A stretch of DNA of 10,608 nt from positions 1 to 10,608 of the forward strand of contig JBDSEK010000037.1 of the NCBI GenBank assembly GCA_039920085.1, in the 5' to 3' direction. How positions within the stretch are numbered: the first letter of the stretch is position 1; every line of letters starts with the position of its first letter. The notes beneath the pieces are model-generated. The model had not been told where the DNA came from. It made no database searches and saw nothing but the letters and a program-made list of their open reading frames with translations. Positions 1-5,788 of this stretch are shown piece after piece. The stretch comes from Devosia_A sp039920085 (GTDB lineage: Bacteria; Pseudomonadota; Alphaproteobacteria; Rhizobiales; Devosiaceae). The position numbers and the translations under genes are program-made.

Positions 1-44
1 GGATTGGCCGGTTTAACCGCCGGCGCGGTGAGCATATCAGCCAT
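1..44 (-). CDS. serC: Phosphoserine aminotransferase SerC, N-terminal fragment (runs off the left edge)
   Basis: Only 15 codons are visible, reading M-A-D-M-L-T-A-P-A-V-K-P-A-N-P; the gene leaves the window at base 1. The start at 44 is chosen because a strong Shine-Dalgarno sequence (GGGAGGG in minus orientation) lies just upstream; Met4 at 35 is an alternative start. Alphaproteobacterial SerC proteins characteristically begin with a short variable stretch followed by a KPA-x-P segment leading into the conserved FSSGPC motif, which would lie just outside the window. The two-hairpin leader directly upstream matches the serC leader layout and is the stronger argument. SerC is a PLP enzyme of serine biosynthesis that converts 3-phosphohydroxypyruvate and glutamate to phosphoserine and 2-oxoglutarate, and serA often follows it. 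The call is inference from a short N-terminus plus the leader. Confidence 0.6.
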   Translation of the reverse strand, partial: MADMLTAPAVKPAN

Positions 45-46
45 GG

Positions 47-83
47 CGACCCTCCCAGGTCGAAGCCTTGCGTTAGGGCAAGG
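47..83 (-). ncRNA. serC leader-type RNA element, two hairpins with the ribosome binding site in the second
   Basis: Read on the minus strand, hairpin 1 (83 to 66) is CCTTGC-CCTAAC-GCAAGG, a perfect 6-bp stem with a 6-nt loop. After CTT comes hairpin 2 (62 to 47), CGACC-TGGGAG-GGTCG, a perfect 5-bp stem whose loop and 3' arm contain the Shine-Dalgarno sequence. The start codon follows two nucleotides later. A serC leader motif is known from comparative genomics of alphaproteobacteria, in which the last stem overlaps the ribosome binding site of serC; length, order and position fit. Folding would hide the ribosome binding site and suggests translational control. No ligand is established to my knowledge, and none can be inferred here. 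Confidence 0.72.
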
Positions 84-96
84 TGTCCTGAGGCCG

Positions 97-125
97 CAAA
101 TACTCCCTCTCCAGATTTCCCGCAA
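97..125 (-). promoter_or_regulatory. Candidate sigma70-type promoter for serC
   Basis: On the minus strand TTGCGG (125-120) is followed after exactly 17 nt by TATTTG (102-97). Each box matches only three of six consensus positions, so support comes mainly from spacing and location. Transcription would start near 90, a few bases before leader hairpin 1, giving a 5' UTR of about 46 nt. The element sits between the exonuclease stop and the leader. Confidence 0.33.
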
Positions 126-137
126 GCTGGTTTCCGC

Positions 138-995
138 TCACCCGGCCGCGGCCAGTTTCTCCAACCGATCGGCCAGCCCGTTTAGTTCCCACGCCCGCGC
201 GAGCTTGGCGCCGCTTGCCCAGTCCGGTGCTTTGGTCGGAATCTTTGGCAGTTTCACCTCGCGTACCATCGTCGCGATCCGCCGGTAGAGCCGCAGCGCC
301 TCCGCCTCGCTCGCAAACTTGCCATCCGCCAATGCCGCTTCCAGCGTGCCGTATTTCTTGAGCAGGCTCGCCGCGGTCACGGTCCCCACGCCCTTCGCGC
401 CCGCAATCTTGTCCGACGGGTCGCCGCGCAGCGCGATGAAGTCGGGCACTTGCTCCGGTAACACCCCATAGCGCTCGACCACGCCCGCTGGATCGATCCG
501 CGCGATCTCGCCCACTTTCACCGGCTGCAGGATGGTGATCGCGCCGGACGCCAGCTGATACATGTCGCGGTCGCCGCTCGCGACCAGCGCCGTGCCACCG
601 CGCTTCTCCTCCGCTGAAGCGGCTGACGCGACATAGTCGTCGGCCTCATAGCCTTCGCCCTTGCTCGAAACAAAGCCGAAGCCAGCCATGAATGCAGGCA
701 GCACATCGAGTTGTTCGACGATCTCGGGATCGAAGATGCGTCCTCCCTGATAGCCATCGAGTTCCTTGGCCCGCCAATTGGCCTCGCTGAGTTTGTCCCA
801 GCCGATGAACACAGCGCGCGGTCGTTCGGCCTCGACCAGTCGGACCAAATAATTGGTGAGACCGAGGATCGCATTGCCCGCTTTGCCGCCGGCACGGCGC
901 ACCGATTTGGGCACACCGTGATAGGCCCGATGGGCGAGGGAATCGCCGTCGACGACCAGTAATGGCCGCTCGCTCGCACTCTCCGCCTTCGCCAT
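138..995 (-). CDS. Stand-alone 5'-3' exonuclease / flap endonuclease of the PolA N-terminal family
   Basis: A 285-residue protein with the FEN/5' nuclease fold and no polymerase domain, about the size of the nuclease domain of DNA polymerase I. Expected metal-binding acidic residues are in order: D16-G-D18, E117-A-D119-D120, G-D142-R-D144, and D192/D195 in GDPSDKIAG. The helix-three-turn-helix DNA-binding segment with GVG follows at 202-204. The family cuts 5' flaps and RNA primers during replication and repair, using two metal ions. An in-frame TTG lies six bases upstream at 1001, but the ATG at 995 is preferred because AGGGGG sits 7 nt before it. The gene starts 18 nt after the sugar dehydrogenase stop, so the two are probably co-transcribed. 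PolA should be elsewhere in the genome, making this an accessory nuclease comparable in layout to E. coli ExoIX (Xni) or phage-type FENs. The in vivo role is unknown. Confidence 0.9.
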   Translation of the reverse strand: MAKAESASERPLLVVDGDSLAHRAYHGVPKSVRRAGGKAGNAILGLTNYLVRLVEAERPRAVFIGWDKLSEANWRAKELDGYQGGRIFDPEIVEQLDVLPAFMAGFGFVSSKGEGYEADDYVASAASAEEKRGGTALVASGDRDMYQLASGAITILQPVKVGEIARIDPAGVVERYGVLPEQVPDFIALRGDPSDKIAGAKGVGTVTAASLLKKYGTLEAALADGKFASEAEALRLYRRIATMVREVKLPKIPTKAPDWASGAKLARAWELNGLADRLEKLAAAG

Positions 996-1013
996 TTCCA
1001 AGCCCCCTCGCCT

Positions 1014-2135
1014 TCAGTCGGCAGCGACCATCTTCAGGGCCTTGCCATCATCGGTTAGCACGTAGAGTTCACCCGCGCTGTCGGTACCAAAAGAATTGAC
1101 CGGGCCGACACTGCCGAGATCGCTTCCGGTGTTGAGCAACGCCGTCGCGGCCCCGCTCTCATAACGCAGCGCCTCGATCGCACCCGAGCAATAATCGGCA
1201 AAGAAATATCGGCCCTGTAAAGCCGGCAGGGCTGCACCTCGATAGACCACGCCGCCGGTGATCGAACAGCCCACATCATGCCCATACACATGAATGGGCA
1301 TGATGAAGCCATCCTGCGCACAATCCTTGCCGCGGACGCAGACCTGCCCCTCCATCACATTCCACCCCAGGTTCGCGCCGGCATCCGCAAGGTCGATCAC
1401 ATCGATCTCCTCCCAAGCCTCCTGCCCGACATCGGCGATATAGAATTGCTCGCCGTCAAAGGTATTGCGCCAGGGATTTCGGAGGCCAAGGAGGAAGACC
1501 TCTGGCGCGCCGCCACCACCGGCAAAGGGATTGCCGGGCGGGATGGCATAGGGGTCGCCTCCATCGACATCGATGCGCAGTATCTTACCCAGCAGCGCGT
1601 CACGGTTTTGGCCGTTCTTGCGCGGATCGCCGCCTGCCCCGCCATCTCCCATGCCAATATAGAGCAGGCCATCGGGCCCGAAACCGAGCCAACCGCCATT
1701 GTGATTGGGAAAGGGCTGCTCGATCGACATCAGCACCTTCGCCGATTTGGGATCCGCCGCTCTCGCATCGGCGGTGTAGCGGACGATCTGCGTATTCGCT
1801 TGCCGGTCGGTGTAGTTGACGTAGAACTGGTGATTGTCCGCATAAGCAGGATGGAAGGCCAGCCCGAGCAGGCCCTGTTCGTTTCCGCCACTGACCAGCG
1901 CGGACAAATCGAGAAACACATCGACTTCCTGCGGCCCTGTGACGGTCAGAATGCGGCCGGTTTTTTCAGCGATGAACAGTCGCTCGTCGCCGGGCGGCGA
2001 GAGCAGCACCACGGGCCTTTCAAGCCCTTCGAGCACCGGGTCGAAACGCACCGGCGTGCCATCGATCACTGTCTCCTGCGCAAGCGCCAGACTGGATGCA
2101 AAGACAGCAAGCGCCGCCAGAAAAATAGGCTTCAT
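1014..2135 (-). CDS. Secreted PQQ-dependent sugar (glucose/sorbosone-type) dehydrogenase
   Basis: A 373-residue protein with a clear signal peptide (M-K-P-I-F, hydrophobic core, likely cleavage after A-L-A near residue 19), so probably periplasmic. It has the six-bladed propeller hallmarks of the soluble aldose dehydrogenase family (E. coli YliI type): GLLGLAFHP at 88-96, PNHNGG at 143-148 with H145 as the likely base, FGPDGLLYIGMGDGG at 152-166, GLRNPWR at 217-223 and YIADVGQ at 232-238. The family oxidises sugars or aldehydes using PQQ and Ca2+; substrate cannot be read from sequence. Four cysteines (266, 272, 290, 316) could form disulfides in the periplasm. The ATG at 2135 has AAGGAG six nucleotides upstream. 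It lies downstream of the aldo/keto reductase on the same strand with a 123-nt gap, and directly upstream of the exonuclease. No PQQ biosynthesis genes are visible in the window. Confidence 0.9.
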   Translation of the reverse strand: MKPIFLAALAVFASSLALAQETVIDGTPVRFDPVLEGLERPVVLLSPPGDERLFIAEKTGRILTVTGPQEVDVFLDLSALVSGGNEQGLLGLAFHPAYADNHQFYVNYTDRQANTQIVRYTADARAADPKSAKVLMSIEQPFPNHNGGWLGFGPDGLLYIGMGDGGAGGDPRKNGQNRDALLGKILRIDVDGGDPYAIPPGNPFAGGGGAPEVFLLGLRNPWRNTFDGEQFYIADVGQEAWEEIDVIDLADAGANLGWNVMEGQVCVRGKDCAQDGFIMPIHVYGHDVGCSITGGVVYRGAALPALQGRYFFADYCSGAIEALRYESGAATALLNTGSDLGSVGPVNSFGTDSAGELYVLTDDGKALKMVAAD

Positions 2136-2141
2136 TGAAAT

Positions 2142-2147
2142 CTCCTT
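2142..2147 (-). promoter_or_regulatory. Strong Shine-Dalgarno sequence of the PQQ-type dehydrogenase
   Basis: AAGGAG on the minus strand ends 6 nt before the ATG at 2135, near-ideal spacing, which fixes this start codon. Confidence 0.8.
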
Positions 2148-2195
2148 GCGTCCTACCTAGCCGATAGCGCCGGCTTTGCCACCGCGTTGGAGAGC

Positions 2196-2225
2196 GCAGG
2201 AGTTCACGAAAGCAGGAGGTTCACG
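2196..2225. repeat. Imperfect tandem repeat upstream of the PQQ-type dehydrogenase
   Basis: GCAGGAGTTCACG (2196-2208) is repeated as GCAGGAGGTTCACG (2212-2225), differing by one inserted G, with 16 bp between repeat starts. It lies in the 123-nt gap between the aldo/keto reductase stop and the dehydrogenase start. It could be a pair of regulator sites or chance; no clear -10/-35 pair is seen beside it. Confidence 0.35.
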
Positions 2226-2258
2226 GCATTCGATATGGACTGAGATCCGCGCAGATGC

Positions 2259-3212
2259 CTATTTTCGCCAGGCCGCGCTCGCCCGGTCCAGCGCTTCGAC
2301 CTCGTCTGGCGCGAGCGTCCAGCCAAGAGCGCCAGCATTTTCGCGCGCCTGCCTACCATTCTTGGCACCTGGAATCGGCAGCACGACCGGGTTTTCGATC
2401 AGCCAGCGCAGCGCCACCTGCCCCGCCGTTTTGCCATGGCGTTCGCCGATCTGCCTGAGCAGATTGACGACCGGCGCCGCCGCCTCACGTCCGCGTCGGC
2501 TGAAATTGGGCAGCAGACGCCGAAGGCCCGTTGCTTTCGCATCCCCCGAGTATTTTCCCGACAGCATGCCCATTGCGAGCGGCGAATAGGCGATCAGCGT
2601 TACGCCCAATTCCCGGCATACACCGAGCACGCCGTCGACTTCGGGTCTGCGGTAGAGCAGCGAATATTGCACCTGATTGGATGCCAGCGGAATGTTGCGC
2701 TTTGCCAGCGCCGCATGCGCCTCTCGCATCTGCGCCGCGGAATAATTGCTGACGCCGATGGCGCCGATCTTCCCGGCCTCTACCGCGTCGGCCATACGTC
2801 CCATCAGATCAGGGATCGAAGTGCCGGGACCTGGAAAATGATGCTGATAGAGCTCGATCTTACTCCGGCCGAGCCGCGTAAGGCTGCCGCGCAACTCTTC
2901 CTCGAACTTGTCGGCCCGAAAGCCGAAAAAGCCGCGTGGAAATTTCGAAGCCACGGTGACTGCCTTGCCCGCTACCAACTCGCCGAGACGCAACTCAGCC
3001 GCGCCGCCGCTGTATGTCGCCGCCGTATCGATGAGTGTTACGCCGGCTGCCAGACTCTCGCTGACGGCCTGTGCTTCTTCCACCGCGCTCTCGGCGCCGC
3101 CATAGGCAGTCTTGGCGGGATGCAGCCGGGCAAGGCCTTTAGGGTCACCCCAAGTCATGGCCCCAAGGCCCAGCCGCGGGACCTCGATCTCAGTTCGACC
3201 CAATACCGCCAT
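2259..3212 (-). CDS. Aldo/keto reductase
   Basis: A 317-residue NADPH-dependent oxidoreductase of the aldo/keto reductase (TIM-barrel) superfamily, typical in length and probably cytoplasmic since no signal peptide is present. The catalytic tetrad is visible: D62 in IDTAATY, Y67, K90 in ASKFPRG, and H125 in LYQHH. Further family landmarks are GVSNYS (153-158), NQVQYSLLYR (179-188), AYSPLAMG (208-215) and the IPIPGAKN cofactor-binding region near the C-terminus. The family reduces aldehydes and ketones to alcohols; this branch resembles plant-chloroplast/cyanobacterial-type reductases, but substrate cannot be assigned. The ATG at 3212 is supported by GGAGG with a 6-nt spacer. It is the first gene of the leftward group, and its start is divergent from the helicase across 118 nt, so the two probably have separate promoters. 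Stop codon is TAG. Confidence 0.93.
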   Translation of the reverse strand: MAVLGRTEIEVPRLGLGAMTWGDPKGLARLHPAKTAYGGAESAVEEAQAVSESLAAGVTLIDTAATYSGGAAELRLGELVAGKAVTVASKFPRGFFGFRADKFEEELRGSLTRLGRSKIELYQHHFPGPGTSIPDLMGRMADAVEAGKIGAIGVSNYSAAQMREAHAALAKRNIPLASNQVQYSLLYRRPEVDGVLGVCRELGVTLIAYSPLAMGMLSGKYSGDAKATGLRRLLPNFSRRGREAAAPVVNLLRQIGERHGKTAGQVALRWLIENPVVLPIPGAKNGRQARENAGALGWTLAPDEVEALDRASAAWRK

Positions 3213-3330
3213 GATAGGCCTCCGGCGCCAAGTCTAGCACATGGGTCATCACATTGGTGACGCGTTAGCCAATTGCGAACAAAACGAGAATAGTGCTGAT
3301 TGAGCCCGTACGCTAAGGCCCCGATTCGCC

Positions 3331-5397
3331 GTGCTCGCCCCGATCGATTATCTCGACCGCCTGAACCCTGCGCAGCGGCGCGCCGTAGAGCACGGCGTAG
3401 GCGGCGGAACGCCGGGCGGGCCATTGCTGGTGATCGCCGGCGCCGGATCGGGCAAGACCAACACGCTGGCGCATCGGGTCGCCCATCTGATCGTCAATGG
3501 CGCCGATCCGCGCCGCATCCTCCTGATGACGTTTTCCCGCCGCGCCGCGAGCGAAATGCAACGCCGTGTGGAGCGTATTGCCGGCCAGGTCATGGGGACA
3601 TCATCGGGCGCCGTGGCCGATGCGCTCCAATGGGCTAGCACCTTCCACGGCATTGGGGCGCGACTGCTCCGCGACTATGCCCAACATGTCGGGCTCGACC
3701 CTGCCTTCACCATCCATGATCGCGAGGATTCGGCGGATCTGCTCAACATCGTCCGCCACGATCTCGGCCTGCATGAGAGCCGGGCACGCTTTCCCGCCAA
3801 ATCCACCTGCCTCGCCATCTATTCGCGCGCCGTGAACGCTGAGGCCGAACTGGAGGACGTGTTGAAGGACGCGTTTCCCTGGGCGCTGATCTGGGTGGCG
3901 GAACTCCGCGCGCTGTTCGCCGCTTACGTCGACACCAAGCAGAACCAGAACGTCCTCGATTACGACGATCTGCTGCTCTACTGGGCCACCATGCTGCGCG
4001 ACCCATCCGTCGCCGCCGATGTTGGCAGCCGCTTCGATCACATCCTTGTCGACGAATATCAGGACACCAACCGGTTGCAGGCCTCGATCCTGCTGGCGCT
4101 GAAGCCGACAGGACAAGGCCTGACGGTCGTCGGCGACGATGCGCAGTCGATCTATTCATTCCGTGCCGCCACAGTACGCAACATTCTGGAATTTCCTTCC
4201 AGTTTCAGCCCTTCCGCCGACATCGTCACCCTCGATCGCAACTATCGCTCTACCGCGCCGATTCTCGAGGCCGCCAATGCGGTGATCGCAGAAGCCGAAG
4301 AGCGTTTTACCAAGGACCTCTGGACCGAGCGGCAATCCGCATCGAAGCCACAGCTCGTGACGGTAAAGGACGAACCCGGCCAGGCGCTATACGTCGTCGA
4401 GCACGTGCTGGCCGAGCGCGAGGCGGGAACGGCGCTCAAACAACAGGCGGTGCTGTTCCGCGCCTCCAGCCATTCGGGGCCGCTCGAGATCGAACTCACC
4501 CGCCGCAACATCCCGTTCGTCAAATATGGCGGGCTCAAATTTCTCGACGCCAAGCACGTCAAGGACATGCTGGCCCTGTTCCGCTGGCTCGAGAATCCCC
4601 GCGATCGGGTCGCCGGGTTTCGCGTGCTGCAGCTGCTCAACGGCATTGGCCCGGGTGGCGCCGGCAAGCTGCTCGATGCCATCAGCGAAGCGGCACGCCC
4701 ATTCGAAACTCTTGCTGCCCTCTCCGCCCCGCCGCGAACCGAAGGCTGGTCCGATCTGCTGCAGCTGATCGGTGACATCGGCTTGCGTGCCACACCCTGG
4801 CCAGCGGGCTTCTCGCAGGCGCGGATCTGGTACGAGCCGCTCTTGGCGGAGGCCCATGAGGACGCCCCGGCGCGGCTACTCGATCTGCTGCAACTCGAAC
4901 AGATCGCCGCGGGCTATCCGAGCCGTGAGCGCTTCCTAACCGATCTGACGCTTGATCCACCCGACGCCACCTCCGACTGGGCTGGCGACGGACCCAAGGA
5001 CGAGGACTATCTGATCCTCTCGACCATCCATTCCGCCAAAGGGCAGGAATGGAAGAGCGTGCATGTTCTCAACGTCGTCGATGGCTGCATTCCATCCGAC
5101 CTCGGTACCGGCTCGACCCACGAGCTCGAAGAGGAGCGCCGGCTGCTTTACGTCGCGATGACGCGCGCCCGCGATGCACTGCATTTGATCAGCCCGCAGC
5201 GCTTCTTCGTCACCCAGCAGCAAAAATACGGCGACCGGCACCTCTATGCGCAGCGCAGCCGTTTCATCAGCAGCGCCATGCTGCCGCTCTATGACAATGT
5301 GCTGTGGCCGCCATTGAAGCCTTTGGCCGACACCATCGCCCCAACAGGCGCGAAGCTCGATCTGCGCGCGCAGATGCGAGACATGTGGGCCAAATGA
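3331..5397 (+). CDS. UvrD/Rep-type superfamily 1A DNA helicase
   Basis: A 688-residue ATP-dependent 3'-5' DNA helicase with the full SF1A motif set: Q-motif LNPAQRRAV (11-19), Walker A GAGSGKT (37-43), motif Ia MTFSRRA (66-72), Walker B DEYQD (241-245), motif III GDDAQSIYSFR (268-278), motif IV LDRNYRS (301-307), motif V STIHSAKGQEW (564-574) and motif VI LLYVAMTRA (605-613). It is slightly shorter than UvrD/PcrA (about 720). The C-terminal tail after residue 625 is short and does not look like the Tudor-like RNA polymerase-binding tail of UvrD. The start is a GTG. An in-frame stop at 3301 limits extension, and the upstream AAGG is 12 nt away, so translation initiation may be weak. It ends 11 nt before the convergent DUF2188-like gene with no terminator seen between them. 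Members act in repair, replication restart or recombination; which applies here is not readable. Confidence 0.95.
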   Translation: MLAPIDYLDRLNPAQRRAVEHGVGGGTPGGPLLVIAGAGSGKTNTLAHRVAHLIVNGADPRRILLMTFSRRAASEMQRRVERIAGQVMGTSSGAVADALQWASTFHGIGARLLRDYAQHVGLDPAFTIHDREDSADLLNIVRHDLGLHESRARFPAKSTCLAIYSRAVNAEAELEDVLKDAFPWALIWVAELRALFAAYVDTKQNQNVLDYDDLLLYWATMLRDPSVAADVGSRFDHILVDEYQDTNRLQASILLALKPTGQGLTVVGDDAQSIYSFRAATVRNILEFPSSFSPSADIVTLDRNYRSTAPILEAANAVIAEAEERFTKDLWTERQSASKPQLVTVKDEPGQALYVVEHVLAEREAGTALKQQAVLFRASSHSGPLEIELTRRNIPFVKYGGLKFLDAKHVKDMLALFRWLENPRDRVAGFRVLQLLNGIGPGGAGKLLDAISEAARPFETLAALSAPPRTEGWSDLLQLIGDIGLRATPWPAGFSQARIWYEPLLAEAHEDAPARLLDLLQLEQIAAGYPSRERFLTDLTLDPPDATSDWAGDGPKDEDYLILSTIHSAKGQEWKSVHVLNVVDGCIPSDLGTGSTHELEEERRLLYVAMTRARDALHLISPQRFFVTQQQKYGDRHLYAQRSRFISSAMLPLYDNVLWPPLKPLADTIAPTGAKLDLRAQMRDMWAK

Positions 5398-5408
5398 GCT
5401 CCCACGCC

Positions 5409-5672
5409 TTATGGGTTCGTCAGCGCCGTCGTGCGACCGAGCATACTCTGCTGCGCGCTCTGGTAGACGATCTGGGGCTTCTTGCCCGGGTCGGCAACGC
5501 GCACCTCGCTGCGCCGGCCATTGCGGGCGAGTTCGACGGCAAAACGCTTGGCTTCGGACACGGCGCTTTCGCGCGACACGAACGGCCCCTGTGATTGGCC
5601 GTTAAGATCGATCCACCACCGCTCGGTGGCGAAAATCACGATGAATGTGGAGGTTGGGGCGGGCTTGGGCAT
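5409..5672 (-). CDS. Small DUF2188-like protein of unknown function
   Basis: An 87-residue protein with a core W-W-I-D-L-N-G followed by a serine-containing turn, an alpha-helix rich in Ala/Glu (SAVSEAKRFAVELARN, about 34-49) and a final strand S-E-V-R-V-A-D. This strand-strand-helix-strand layout, with Trp at the start and AKRFA-type helix, resembles the DUF2188 family of small proteins without a known role. The ATG at 5672 is chosen because the domain begins right after it. An open reading frame continues upstream to 5888, but that part has no family-like sequence and would overlap the glycosylase gene. The ribosome binding site is poor (GGAA about 12 nt upstream), so the start is uncertain. 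It is convergent with the helicase and divergent from the glycosylase gene. No signal peptide or membrane segment is seen. Confidence 0.65.
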   Translation of the reverse strand: MPKPAPTSTFIVIFATERWWIDLNGQSQGPFVSRESAVSEAKRFAVELARNGRRSEVRVADPGKKPQIVYQSAQQSMLGRTTALTNP

Positions 5673-5733
5673 GAAGTCGGTTCCGAGCAATACTGCCGCG
5701 GCCCGACACCTAGCCGATTGCCCCTTGATATTG

Positions 5734-5761
5734 TTGGCGTTTCCCCGATCATGCTTAAAAT
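5734..5761 (+). promoter_or_regulatory. Candidate sigma70-type promoter for the YcaQ-type glycosylase
   Basis: TTGGCG (5734-5739) is followed after 16 nt by TAAAAT (5756-5761), which matches five of six -10 positions. A start near 5768 would leave a leader of about 20 nt before the ATG at 5789. Prediction from sequence only. Confidence 0.42.
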
Positions 5762-5762
5762 T

Positions 5763-5778
5763 CGTTCGGTCTTGAACG
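5763..5778. promoter_or_regulatory. Inverted repeat overlapping the predicted transcription start of the glycosylase gene
   Basis: CGTTC-GGTCTT-GAACG is a perfect 5-bp dyad with a 6-nt spacer, starting 2 bp after the predicted -10 box. The position suits a repressor operator. It contains GTTC and GAAC half sites spaced by six, which is not the alphaproteobacterial LexA direct repeat GTTC-N7-GTTC, so an SOS assignment is not made. Confidence 0.3.
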
Positions 5779-5788
5779 CAGAGTTGCG

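Noticed and set aside
999..1001. TTG at 1001 as the start of the exonuclease
   Set aside because: The Shine-Dalgarno sequence AGGGGG is only about one base from the TTG but 7 nt from the ATG at 995.
1278..2138. Long plus-strand open frame (286 codons) opposite the sugar dehydrogenase
   Set aside because: It is antisense to a gene with clear family motifs and has no recognisable domain or good start signal; a by-product of GC-rich codon use.
2436..3260. Long plus-strand open frame (274 codons) opposite the aldo/keto reductase
   Set aside because: The reductase frame has the complete catalytic tetrad and a strong ribosome binding site; the antisense frame shows no family features.
5764..5777. 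SOS (LexA) box before the glycosylase gene
   Set aside because: The half sites are inverted with a 6-nt gap (GTTC-N6-GAAC), whereas the alphaproteobacterial LexA site is the direct repeat GTTC-N7-GTTC.
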